From assembly GCA_038502055.1 (NCBI GenBank), contig JAXRKN010000044.1, positions 11,863,501 through 11,927,500 of the forward strand: a stretch of 64,000 nucleotides of DNA, read 5' to 3'. Below, one piece after another: positions 35,671-45,988 of the stretch. The number at the start of each line of letters is the position of its first letter. The stretch's first letter is position 1. The position numbers and the translations under genes were made by a program. The notes under the pieces are model-generated. The model saw only the letters and a program-made list of their open reading frames with translations, was not told the DNA's origin and made no database searches. The stretch is from Tanytarsus gracilentus (lineage: Eukaryota > Arthropoda > Insecta > Diptera > Chironomidae).

Positions 35671-36505
35671 TTTGTTTATTTTTTAATCTCAAAACATAAA
35701 AAATATCTCAAAACACGAAAAATAAGATAATTGTTTGATGAATCAGACTTAATGACTAATACTTAAAGATTTTTTATTCGCAAAAAAAGTTCAACACTGA
35801 CCACTGGTCAAGCAACGACTGAGATGAGAGATTTGCTTAGATTCTTTTCTTATAGGATTCGCTCAAAAAAAGCTCACGACTTAAGTATCTCTCTGTTGAC
35901 GACTTAAAAGTGTGTGAGAAGGAGAGAGAGTCCAGTTTATTCGTTCTCACTCACGTGCGTTTATTTTTAATATTAACTCGCTGACCATGCTTCTGACCGG
36001 CGTCAATGATGATATCATTTTCTAAGATGTGAAGTCGGAAATGCAATTCACTGAGGTGTTTAATTGACATGCATTAAGGTGTGTATTAAACTTATTATTG
36101 TCATAACAAAGACAATTCTCGTGAATTAAATGATGATTTATAAAACATTTTCTAAGCAAGAATAAATTTCTCGGGGACTTTTAGCAATGTGTAATAATTT
36201 GCGTAAAACGTTTATGTGAAGTGTTATAAATAATTTATCAAGTCAAAAAAATCGGGAGTTTACTATTTTAAAAGTCATTTATGAGTCAGGTAAATTTTTT
36301 TAAAGATTTAATTAGATCATCATGATGTTAATTGAAAGCTGAAGTTGAAGTTTGACGAATCAAAAATTTTATATTAGCCTTAAACTTATGCAAAAAGCGA
36401 AACAATTTTTTGAAGTTAAAAATTTGAGGATCTGATCTGGAAAGAATAAGTTTTTAAAAATAAATTTTTTTTTGACAATTAGGTAGTAAAAATTTATTGA
36501 AATTT
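35671..36505. other. Upstream region of the CLIP protease
   Basis: No gene seen. Should contain the protease promoter. AT-rich with short GA runs near 35920. Confidence 0.4.
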
Positions 36506-36813
36506 TTATGGAAGTAATCCAGCTGCAATGCAAGCTTTCATGCAGAGACCCAAAGAAGAGTTACAATTAGCAACCACTGCCGGAATTCCACCGCCAGCAG
36601 TAAGAACGCCAAATACAAATCCACCCGCCTAAATTTAAATAAAACTTTAAAAAGTTATAGCTCAGCTACATATTTTTTAAGAATTACCGCATAACACGAG
36701 ACTGCAAGTACATTGCATCCCGTCTGGCAAATTCCATACGCCAAAAGACCATTAACTTGACCGGTAAAAATTAATAGAATTAATGGTAAAATTATTTTAG
36801 TATTTTCCTTCAT
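36506..36813 (-). CDS. Small secreted cysteine-containing protein, family member 1
   Basis: Two exons, 36688-36813 and 36506-36628, phase 0, 82 residues. Signal peptide of about 22 residues ending LLIFTGQVNG, then the mature region with AYGICQTGCNVLAVSCYA in exon 1 and a Gly/Ala-rich segment leading to NCNSSLGLCMKACIAAG in exon 2. The pattern CxxxC...C / C...CxxxC is shared by five tandem genes here. It resembles a widespread small-protein type that I recall being labelled zygote-specific class V-like in family databases; that name is from memory and says nothing about function. The most diverged signal peptide of the cluster apart from member 3. Confidence 0.8.
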
Positions 36814-37165
36814 ATTTGTTTGTCGAAATTTTAATAATCAAAAAAGTCTCTCTGAATGCACTTTGAAACAATATCGCTTTTTATTTTTTATTTTTTCCTT
36901 TCACTTATTTTATCGTCTTATCACGAGCTCATATAGAAAGAAACTGTCGCGACGTAGAATTTTCTTATAACAGGAAATACTCCAAATTAGCTCAAAATCG
37001 ATAAAAACTTCTCGGAAAAGATTGCAAAATTTAAAGCCCGATTAAAACGTGACGTTCAATTTTTTGATTTTATTTTTGTTTTCTTTTCTCACAGCAAAAA
37101 TTCGATTAAAATTTAAGAAAAAGATTTAAACTTCATTTAATTTAAAATTCAAACTTTTGATATCT

Positions 37166-37475
37166 TTATGGTGTTGGCGTCAATCCAGCTGCAACACAAG
37201 CTGCCATGCAAGTACCCAAACCAACGTTGCAAGCAACAATCACTGCCGGGATTCCAGCGCCTGCAGTAACAGTTCCGAAAGTGAATCCGGCGGCCTGTTT
37301 TGGAACAATTTAATAAAAGCGATTAAAGTTACATAAACTTTTTTACCGCATAGCAAGATACGACCAATGCATTACAGCCGGTCTGACATATTCCGTATGC
37401 GAGAAGACCGGCACTCACTTGCGAGGTGAGAATTGAGGCGATAAAAATGAATGCGATCACTGAAGTCGGCTTCAT
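37166..37475 (-). CDS. Small secreted cysteine-containing protein, family member 2
   Basis: Exons 37347-37475 and 37166-37294, phase 0, 85 residues. Signal peptide MKPTSVIAFIFIASILTS..., then GLLAYGICQTGCNALVVSCY; exon 2 gives AAGFTFGTVTAGAGIPAVIV and a closing CNVGLGTCMAACVAAGLTPTP-like tail. Nearly the same as member 5. The conserved CQTGC and CMAAC motifs suggest disulphide pairing between the two exon halves (inference). The upstream region is similar to that of member 5, so the promoter was duplicated with the gene. A 254-base-arm hairpin sits in this upstream region at 37852-38387. Confidence 0.85.
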
Positions 37476-37851
37476 ATTTCAATTTCGTTCTGAGATGGGA
37501 AAAAAAGTTAAACAGAAACAAAAAGTTATAAATAAAAATTTCTTGGAAAATGAGTCATAGATTATGAAATTAAATTAAAACCCAAAAAAAATTAATAATT
37601 AAAATATTAAATTTTGGAGTGATTAAAATATTAAATCTTTAATGTTCTTCTTCTTTTAAAATCACTTTACCTTTAACCTCCAAAAAATCAGTAAAAACTG
37701 AGAAATAATTTTTTGACTCCTATATTTGCTAAGGTGCTCTTAATACTGATGCTTGTACATACAAACTGTACTTACTGTCGTTTAAGAAAAAAAATCACAG
37801 GCATTTGCAAAAATGAAACAGTCATTTTGGCAAGGGTGTGCATACAATGTT
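37476..37851. promoter_or_regulatory. Upstream region of member 2, paralogous to that of member 5
   Basis: Contains words also found upstream of member 5: AAAACTGAGAAAT or GAACTGAGAAAT, TTAATACTG, and TACTTACTGTCGT or TTCTTACTGTCGT, in the same order and at similar distance from the start codon. Likely a duplicated promoter. Confidence 0.5.
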
Positions 37852-38387
37852 AATAAAATAAGTAAAAAAAATTTAACAACACTCCCTTCTCTTTGTACAA
37901 CTAGGTATTTCGCACGGAAAAGTATTAAATAAAATAAAATCAGTAAACATTTTGACATTTTTATACATTTTGTTATAGCTCTCTTGTAAACTTAAAACTA
38001 AATTTTGGTATTTGCTTTATCGCAACATATTAAACATATGTATGCAATACTTGAATGAATTTAATATTGGAATTTAAGATCCAAAAATTTGAAAAGTGGA
38101 GCGGTAATTTTTGTTTGTTTGATGTTTTTTAAAACCGCTCCACTTCTCAAATTTTTGGATCTTAAATTCCAATATTAAATTCATTCAAGTATTGCATACA
38201 TATGTTTAATATGTTGCGATAAAGCAAATACCAAAATTTAGTTTTAAGTTTACAAGAGAGCTATAACAAAATGTATAAAAATGTCAAAATGTTTACTGAT
38301 TTTATTTTATTTAATACTTTTCCGTGCGAAATACCTAGTTGTACAAAGAGAAGGGAGTGTTGTTAAATTTTTTTTACTTATTTTATT
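37852..38387. repeat. Nearly perfect 254-base inverted repeat (foldback element)
   Basis: The left arm 37852-38105 is the reverse complement of the right arm 38134-38387, with one mismatch noticed (in the GAAAAGTGGAGC / GCTCCACTTCTC segment) and a 28-base spacer. TTA flanks both ends, which would fit a 3-base target duplication. No open frame. The paralogous promoter upstream of member 5 (near 41398) lacks it. Most likely a Tourist-like foldback MITE; a transcribed long hairpin RNA source is an alternative. Confidence 0.9.
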
Positions 38388-39247
38388 TAGCCCTTTTTCC
38401 TGATCAAATTTATTGTACTTAATTTGGTAACAAAAATTACTTTTTGAAAATTAAGCATGTGAATGTTTGAATTGATCGCGACCGTAATTTACCCCTTGAC
38501 GAATCTCTTGAGCAAGATTTTAATTTCACCGTTATGATTGACTGTTTTTTGACATTTTTTTTATTAATTCCAACAAGAATTAACTCTTTCTAAAATTATT
38601 ATTTATTTCATCTTTGGTAATATGAATGTTTTTGCACTTCTTCTCTCGCTGTCTTTAATCTTGTCACTGTATGAAAATGAATTGGGGGTACGACAGTGAG
38701 AGCGCATGATTATCGAGGGAAGAGGGTAAGTGGTGAAGTTGATGGTGTTGAAGTATTGGAGCGCATGTAAGAATTTTTTTTTAAATATTTTTTGACCGTT
38801 TTTTACACAACATCTGTTGCTTCGCAACAGATGTTGATTCCGGTCGTGAACGACCGAGAGAAAGAGAGCTAAATGAGATTGCGGGAGTAAGAGAGAAGGG
38901 AGAAAAATTAATCTTTTTGATTTTAAATTAATTTAAACATGCACTTTATATTTTTGATTTTAATAAAAAAAAGTCTGGAATTCATTTTGATTATTAATTT
39001 TACTTTATTTTTAAAGAAACTCGTATCGTATAAAAATCTATATGGAAATTTATTTTGAAAAATCCAAAAATCAAAATTTTAATTATATATTTTAATTATT
39101 TTATTTTAATTAATTCAAATTTTGAATTTCAAAATCATATTTTTTGTCTCAAAATATTAGTGTTGGCTGATTCGTAGCGCACAAAATATTAAAAGGGAAT
39201 AAAAGTTTATGTAATTTTTTTTATTTAATATTAAACCTCAACTTTTA
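38388..39247. other. Intergenic, between family members 2 and 3
   Basis: No gene seen. Contains two adjacent short perfect hairpins at 38809-38856 and several AT-rich runs. Confidence 0.4.
38809..38856. repeat. Two adjacent short perfect hairpins
   Basis: AACATCTGTTGC at 38809-38820 pairs with GCAACAGATGTT at 38824-38835 around a 3-base loop. CGGTCGT at 38841-38847 pairs with ACGACCG at 38850-38856 around 2 bases. The second is unusually GC-rich for this DNA. Function unknown. Confidence 0.75.
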
Positions 39248-39561
39248 TTAACTTAAATATGAAATTTTACATGCCGCCTTACACAAATCCATATAAATGT
39301 TGCACCTATCAATCGTAGCCTGGACTCGAATGGGAAGAACTTCTGTGACAATAATTTCGTCACCCTGTGTTGAAGTTTTTTAATATCAGAGATTTGAGTT
39401 TTTTGGAAAATTTTTCTTACCGTAATTGCGGCCGAATAGCAAGTAACACCATTTGAATTACAGAATACCCAACAAATCGCATATCTTATAAGATTGAGTC
39501 TCCATAGCGAGATGAGAATTGAAGCGATTAAAACCAATGCAATCACTGATGTCGACTTCAT
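39248..39561 (-). CDS. Small secreted cysteine-containing protein, diverged family member 3
   Basis: Exons 39421-39561 and 39248-39364, phase 0, 85 residues, about the same length as members 2, 4 and 5. Signal peptide MKSTSVIALVLIASILISLW is clearly paralogous. The body has changed: RYAICWVFCNSNGVTCY replaces AYGICQTGCNALVVSCY. The hydrophobic Gly/Ala segment is lost in favour of GDEIIVTEVLPIRVQAT, followed by RCNIYMDLCKAACKIS, which keeps the C...C...C spacing. The open frame and splice sites are intact, so this is a diverging gene rather than an obvious pseudogene. Confidence 0.7.
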
Positions 39562-39866
39562 TTTTCGTTCTGAGAGAAAAAGTTTAAAAAAATTATAAAT
39601 AAATTTTTTTTGCAAAATGAATCAGTAGCTTATTTCATTTATGGTGAAATAAGGGAAATTATTTCACGCAAAATTTCCAAAAATTTGAATAAATAAATTT
39701 AAATTTTTAACGTTTTTTTATTTCTTAAATTAAATTTCTTTTTATAATGCAATTTTTCTTTTTGTCGTTGAATGAAAATTGAAAAGATGCATTCAACAAT
39801 GGATTATTATGAGAAGCTTTTTTATCAACAATTCCTTTAGAGTCCTTAGAGGGAGAAAAATTCAAA

Positions 39867-40180
39867 TTATGGTGTTGGTGCGAATCCAGCTGCATCACAA
39901 TTTTTTATGCAAGTGCCCAAAGAAGCATTACAAGCAACAATCGCTCCTGGAGTTCCAAAGCAAGCAGTCAATGTTCCGATAACAAATCCGGATGCCTGTA
40001 ATTAAATAATTAATTTATCTAAAGCGATTAAAGTCACAAAAAATCTTTTACCGCATAACAAGATGCAGCCAATGCATTACAGCCAGTCTGACATATTCCG
40101 AATGCGAGAGGACCGGCACTCACCAGCGAGGTGAGAATTGAGGCGATTAAAATTAATGCAATCACTATGGTCTGCTTCAT
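39867..40180 (-). CDS. Small secreted cysteine-containing protein, family member 4
   Basis: Exons 40052-40180 and 39867-39995, phase 0, 85 residues. Signal peptide MKQTIVIALILIASILTS, then AGPLAFGICQTGCNALAASC. Exon 2 reads ASGFVIGTLTACFGTPGAIV, then CNASLGTCIKNCDAAGFAP. It has one extra cysteine (TACFG) compared with members 1, 2 and 5, and charged residues in the CIKNC loop. Confidence 0.83.
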
Positions 40181-40564
40181 ATTTAGTTTTGAGCGAAAAT
40201 ATGAACAAAAAGTTCTAAACAAAATATTTGTTATGAAAATGAATAATCAGATATTGAAAAATAAGTGTGGAGATTGAAAGGCATGATAATAGAAATTTTT
40301 AAAATGATAATTAATGTTGTTTTCTTTAAAGTTCACTTCACCTTTAAACCCAAAAACGGAGCAGTAATTTTGGCAATTAATTTTGTATGAACAAAACAAT
40401 CCTGATAATTAATTAATGCTACCCAAGTTTTCATAAAAACACCATCAACATTTTTTTAGCCAATTCATTTTCGTAATACAAAAAATTTAATTTTAATGCA
40501 TTATAATGAGAACTTTTTTGAGCTGTTTCTTCAAGTTTAATTTAAAATTCAGATTATTCATCTC

Positions 40565-40875
40565 TCATGGTGTTGGTGCAAATCCAGCTGCAATGCAAGC
40601 TGCCATGCATGTACCCAAAGAAGCATTGCAAGCAACAATCGCTGCCGGGATTCCTGCACCTGCAGTAACAGTTCCGAAAGTGAATCCGGCGGCCTGTTTT
40701 GGAAGTAATTTAATAAAAGCTAGTAAAGTTGCATAAACTTTTTTACCGCATAGCAAGATACGACCAATGAATTACAGCCAGTCTGACATATTGCATATGC
40801 GAGAGGACCGGCACTCACTTGCGAGATGAGAATTGATGCGACAAAAATTAATGCAATCACTGATGTCGGCTTCAT
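40565..40875 (-). CDS. Small secreted cysteine-containing protein, family member 5
   Basis: Exons 40747-40875 and 40565-40693, phase 0, 85 residues. Signal peptide MKPTSVIALIFVASILISQV, then AGPLAYAICQTGCNSLVVSC. Exon 2 is AAGFTFGTVTAGAGIPAAIV, then CNASLGTCMAACIAAGFAP. Very close to member 2 in protein, intron sequence and upstream DNA, so these two are the most recent duplicates. Confidence 0.85.
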
Positions 40876-41585
40876 ATTTCGTTCTATGAAAATATTAAAC
40901 AAAAAGTTGAAACAAAAAATTCTCGGAAAATGAGTCAGAGATAATTAAATTAGTTTGCAATTGAGAATCTTAATAATGTTAATTTAAGCGTCATAAATAA
41001 ATCTCCATTTATAAAAAGCATAAAAACCTTAAATGTTTCTTTTTCTTTAACTTTCACTTCAAATTTAATTATGGGAAATTTCATCAGAGAGTGGAAAAGG
41101 AAAATTTTGTTTACTATGATAAATGATGATTTTATGCTTTATTCATAATCGTAAAATTTTTAAAACAAAGGAAAAAGACGCTACAAATAAATTTGTATCT
41201 GTTTACCGATATTTTTAATAAATTAAAGTTATACTTGAAAAATATCAGCAAGAACTGAGAAATCTTTTGATCTTAAGTTGGCTGAGGTTCGTTTAATACT
41301 GAATACTGAAGATTGTTCTTACTGTCGTGAAACAAAAAATTAATGAGACGCATGCAAATGTCGAGCACTCATGTTGGAAAGGGTCATTCAATATTAATAG
41401 TTATTTTTTTCCTTCATGATAAAAAGTGTAAGACTTGATCTTTGATGAATTATTTTGCAGAAATTTGTGGCTAAATAATTATTTTGATTAATGCTTTAAT
41501 AATTGACTTCCGTAATTATAAAGTTTTCAAATTGTTGCTGCACAAAAAACTGTAAAATATTTTCAGTCACAAAATTTCCATCAAA
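40876..41585. promoter_or_regulatory. Divergent upstream region of member 5 and lipase 1
   Basis: About 700 bases between divergent starts. The part near 41230-41400 is paralogous to the upstream region of member 2, sharing ACTGAGAAAT, TTTAATACTG and CTTACTGTCGT. It has no hairpin element. No gene seen. Confidence 0.5.
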
Positions 41586-43080
41586 ATGTTAACTAGAAAA
41601 AACTTTTTGATTATTTCAATTTTTTCCACCGTTTTTAGTCAATCAGGACTGCTAACAGGAAAACAAGACAGTGTGGTAAAAATTTTTAAAATTCATAAGT
41701 TTCTCACAAATCATTTCATTTTTTAGATCGATTTAATTTCAATTGCTGGCTTTCCAAATGAGCTTCATCGAGTCACAACCGATGACGGTTACATTCTTAA
41801 ACTTCATCGAATTTTTCCAAAAAATGAAAAATTTCGACGAGGACCAGTTTTGATGATGCATGGATTTTTAGGAACTGCCGCCGATTTCATCATCAGTGGA
41901 CCGATGTCGTTAGCATTTCAACTTGCAAGTGATGGTTATCAAGTTTTTTTAGGAAATGTTCGAGGATCAAAATTTTCGATGAATCACAAAACTTTTGATC
42001 CACTTTCGAGAGAATTTTGGCGTTTTAGCTTCGATGAAATTGCCTTGTATGATTTACCGGCAATTTTCGATTACATTTCATTTCTAACTAAACAAGAAGG
42101 ACTTTTTTATGTTGGACACAATCAAGGGTGCACAATTTTACTTGCACTTTTATCATCTCGACCAAGCTTTGCAAGTAAAATTATTCAAGCTCACTTTTTA
42201 GCACCAATTGCATTTATGGACTATCCTCATCCGATTTTATCTTCCAATGCACTCGAGTACGAAGAAAGTGTAAAAATTCTAAGAAATTTTAATTTTCCAT
42301 CAATGATCGAGTTTACTAGAAAAATCGTCGATAATTATTGTGACACATCAAATCCCGGCGGTTCACGATATTGTGTTCGATTATGGGAATTTATTTTTGG
42401 ACGCAATCGACAAGACATTGAAATTGACCCAAAAATTCTTCTTCAAGTGCCGGCTTTCGTTTCACCGACCGCGAGTATTCGACAATTTCTACACTTTCTT
42501 CAACTTTATAAAAGTGGAAAATTTGAGTCATTTGAGAATAGAAGAAGTGGAACGAAAGCTAAAGAATATTTGCTGACAAACTTTAAAGTTCCTTTGTATA
42601 TTTATCACGGAACCGAGGATATGATCGTGTCACGATTGGTGAGACATTATTTGCAGGTTTTCAAAGTTTAATTTTATTTTTTGATTACAAGCTTTTGCTT
42701 AAATGAAGAGCTTTTAAGTTTCAGAAAAAGCTTTCGAAATTAAATTGAAAAGCTTTTATTTTTTATCAGAAAGCTTTAATATTTGTGTCGAAAACTTTAA
42801 AGTTTTAAAAAAGCTCATTTTTAAAAAATCTTAAATTTTTTATTAATTAATTTTAATTTTATTTAATTATTTAAATTAATTTTTTTCCCAGGATATCGAG
42901 CGTCTCAAGACCATTCTCCTTCCCACTGTCAAACTCTACAAAGTCATTCCCAACTTTAATCACTACGACCTGCTTCTATCTAAAAATGCAAAATCTCTTC
43001 TTTTCGATGACCTGGTAAAAGCAATGACAAACGATGGACTTGATTTTGTCGGCTTTGTTCGCACAGCGTTTTCCGGATAG
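41586..43080 (+). CDS. Acid-lipase-family protein with Asn at the catalytic serine
   Basis: Member of the alpha/beta-hydrolase lipase family of gastric and lysosomal acid lipases (insect lipase 3 / magro type). Exons 41586-41675, 41727-42638 and 42892-43080, 396 residues. I use the donor TTG|GTGAGA because it yields MIVSRLDIERLKTIL, aligned with the neighbour. A signal peptide (NFLIISIFSTVFSQS) indicates secretion. Conserved segments: DDGYILKLHRI, MHGFLG, GNVRGS and FDEIALYDLPAIFDYI. The nucleophile elbow reads GHNQG instead of GHSQG (Asn162, codon AAT at 42120-42122), while the acid (TEDMIV) and histidine (NFNHYD) remain. It is therefore predicted to lack hydrolase activity and may be a binding or storage protein. 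Tandem with the intact lipase at 43231. Confidence 0.87.
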
Positions 43081-43230
43081 AAATTTTAAATTTCTGTAAA
43101 TCTCTAAAATTATGATCGGCAATTATCATTTGGATGATGATAATGATCGCAATTAAAAAAACTTTTTTGGAGAGTCGAGAAGACTTTTTTGTTTTTGACC
43201 CGCGAGTTTAGTTTGATTTTAGCTCTTGAC

Positions 43231-44533
43231 ATGCGTTCAATGTATCCGAGAATTTTTGTGGTGATTTTTATTGTTTTGTGCTCACGTAAGGTGGCGGAAG
43301 GGAGGAGAAGAAGTTATGAGAAAGATGAAGTCGTAAGTTTTTGAATTAATTTTTAAATAATTTTTTAATGTTTTAAATTTTAGGAAGAACTGATTGAAAC
43401 TGCTGGTTATAAAAATGAAGTTCATGAGGTTGAAACTGAAGATTTTTATCAACTTAAAATTCACAGAATTCTTCCTTCAAAAATTCCAGCTAAAACTCTT
43501 CCTCCGGTATTTTTTATGCACGGACTTTTTGCGAACGCAGCTGATTTTTTGATGACTGGTCCAAATGTGGCATTGCGTATGAATTAAAAGTTTTTAAGCT
43601 TCTTTATAAATTTAATATTTTTTAGCATATTTATTGTCAAACAACGGCTACGATTGTTGGCTCGGCAACAGCAGAGGAAGCGATTATGGACTTAAACATA
43701 AATTTCAACCGACAAATTCGAAAGAATTTTGGAACTTTTCATTTCACGAAATTGGCTTTTATGATTTACCAAAAATGATCGACTACGTTTTAGCTAAAAC
43801 AAAAGCAGAGAAATTTTATGTCATCGCACATTCTCAAGGGTGCACATCTCTGATGGTTTTATTGTCACTTCGACCTCAGTATAATGATAAAATCATTCAG
43901 GGTCACCTGATGGCACCGGCAGTGTTCATGAAGGATTTGCCCCATCCATTCATCAGGTTTTTTGCGAGTGAATTTAACGCATTTGTTGAGCGCTACAAAA
44001 ACTATGACATCATGTCGAGCACGCAAATTATGAAGTTCATCGAGCCAATTAATTCTTTTCTATGTCAACCGAATTCGCTAATTATTAACATGTGCACAAA
44101 CATCGTGTCAATGGTGTGCGGGAGGAATGATAATGGAACCGAAACTGATATAAAAATTCTTCCGGTGTTGACGAAATATTTGTCGCATGCTGTGAGCACT
44201 AAGCAGTTCCATCATTTCATTCAGCTCTATCATAGTGGACGATTTCAATATTACGACTATCAACATGAAAATCGAAAACTTTACAATCAAACTTTTCCGC
44301 CTGAATATCCGTTGAAAAATGTCAAGGCACCGATGCATCTTTATAGTGGTGTCAATGACATGTTGGTGGCTGAAAAAGATATCGAGAGACTCAAAGAAGT
44401 TTTAATTAATGTCGTGACCTATAAGAGCATGAAAAATTATAATCATTGCGATTTTCTCTACGGAAGAAATTCACGAAACATTGTTTATCAAAATATTATC
44501 AATGCACTCAGCAAAGCACCAAAAGGAAATTGA
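43231..44533 (+). CDS. Secreted acid-lipase-family lipase
   Basis: Paralogue of the preceding gene with a complete catalytic set. Exons 43231-43332, 43384-43576 and 43626-44533, 400 residues. Signal peptide near MYPRIFVVIFIVLCS. Motifs: ETEDFYQLKIHRILP, FMHGLF (oxyanion region), LGNSRGSDYG, HEIGFYDLPKMIDYVL, AHSQG with the nucleophile serine, NDMLVAEKDIERLKEV (acid) and NYNHCDF (histidine). Expected to hydrolyse acylglycerols outside the cell or in the gut. It has an intron within the region where the neighbour has none (after residue 98), so the two genes differ in structure. A polyadenylation hexamer AATAAA at 44536-44541 starts two bases after the stop. Confidence 0.9.
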
Positions 44534-45219
44534 TTAATAAAAATTTTTGTTTGATTTTTTAAATATAAAATTTAATTATTTTTTTTATCGCAATCCACCG
44601 AGCGTTTAAATAAATTTTGCTCATGACATCGCGTGAGGCTAAAAATTTAATTTTCTCTCTCGCACGCATAAAAAATGTTCACCGTTATCTTAGCGAGAGA
44701 GAAAGAGAGTCAACATGATATTTTGAGAGTGTAAATTTTTCTCTTTCAGTTTGTTTTCGTCTCTCGCTGATTTCATAAGAATGAAAGTAAAACTTTTAAA
44801 AAATTGCATTAGTGCACATCCTCATATTTTCATTGTTATTAAATTTTCATAAATTTTCATTTTTATCTTTTTTCTACTCGGTCATAAGTTTGTAAGTAGT
44901 TGATTATATTTTAAGCAAGAGAAACAAAAATGAAAAGATGAAAAAATAAATTTATTTAATTCTAGTTCAAATTGTTTTTATTTCATTTTTTAGGATTTAT
45001 TTAATAAATTCTGTGCGTAAAAAATTAAAAATTGTGTGTAAATCAGCAAAATTTGAAAAAAATTTCATAAATTTAATCTAAACTTTCATTTCTTAGGAAA
45101 AATAATTAAATTTTTATTATGCTTAAACAATTTTCAACATCAAGTTAAACAAATTACCTAGCAATCATTTTGTTTTCAACAGTCTTTGGTAAAATATTAT
45201 ATAACAAAATTTTTGTATT
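44534..45219. other. Convergent intergenic region
   Basis: Between the 3' ends of the lipase (plus) and the Trp/His-rich secreted protein (minus). AT-rich with GA tracts near 44690-44710; nothing else seen. Confidence 0.4.
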
Positions 45220-45988
45220 TTAAAAGTGATGATGCTCGTGATGTTCGTGAGGCGGTTTAATAGAATTTATGGGAACAGGTGACGACGGAATAAATTCACT
45301 AATTTCAAGAGGCGTCCAAATTTTGGTCCTGAATAAATCAATCAATTTTTTTACAATCTCTCGATTAAAAATTTTAAATATTACCAATTTGACACATAAA
45401 CCATCTTTTTCTTCCACGTTTTCACCCATTTCGATTGCCATTGCCAAGATTTCTTCCATGTCCCATGACTATGATCATCAACCGCCGAATGCTTCACGCT
45501 GCATGTAAAATTAGAAATAAATAGACGCATAAAATTTAACACAAATGACATCGAGTCACGTAAAAGTGCTTTAACTATTAAGTAATTCTCGCATTATTGT
45601 GATGTACACTTTTAATTATTCAATTTGTTTCGAATTAAATTTAATCGCATGTCACGCAATGTGTGCAAGTTTTTTGATTCACGTTCGCAAAAATATTTGA
45701 GTTAAAATTTTAAATTGCCAAAAAATTGTGGGATTAGACAACGGTAAAGATAGAATAAATTAATTAATAATTTAAGTCTAAGTAATTGAAATAATTTCTA
45801 AAACATTTGATTGCTTAAATAACATATTTTTTAATATATATAAAAAGACGAACCTCGTAATTTTTCCTGAGAACACGAGTGAAATCATGCCGACGCATGA
45901 CAGCAAAATCATCATCTAAAACAAAACGATTAAAAAGTCTTTCAAACAATTGTAAACTTGTTAACAAAATAAATACCCAAAAGTTCAT
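45220..45988 (-). CDS. Small secreted Trp/Lys/His-rich protein
   Basis: Exons 45977-45988, 45854-45915, 45385-45498 and 45220-45328 give 98 residues with matching phases. The N-terminus MNFWMMILLSCVGMISLVFS is a signal peptide; the first 12-base exon may instead be untranslated, with the start at the ATG pair of exon 2. The mature part has regularly spaced tryptophans and lysines (TWKKSWQWQSKWVKTWKKK, then NWTKIWTP) and a histidine-rich end (HEHHEHHHF). This W-x-K-x-W pattern with His-rich ends occurs in uncharacterised secreted and cuticle-associated insect proteins (family recollection). The frame used for the middle exon differs from its longest open frame; splicing phase decides it. Function unknown. 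Confidence 0.68.

Noticed and set aside
42340..42576. 78-codon plus-strand frame within lipase 1
   Set aside because: Out-of-frame shadow of the lipase coding exon.
42638..42656. Alternative donor extending lipase 1 exon 2 by six codons
   Set aside because: It also keeps the frame, but the GTGAGA donor is stronger and gives a better alignment with the neighbouring lipase (DIERLK directly after the acid motif).
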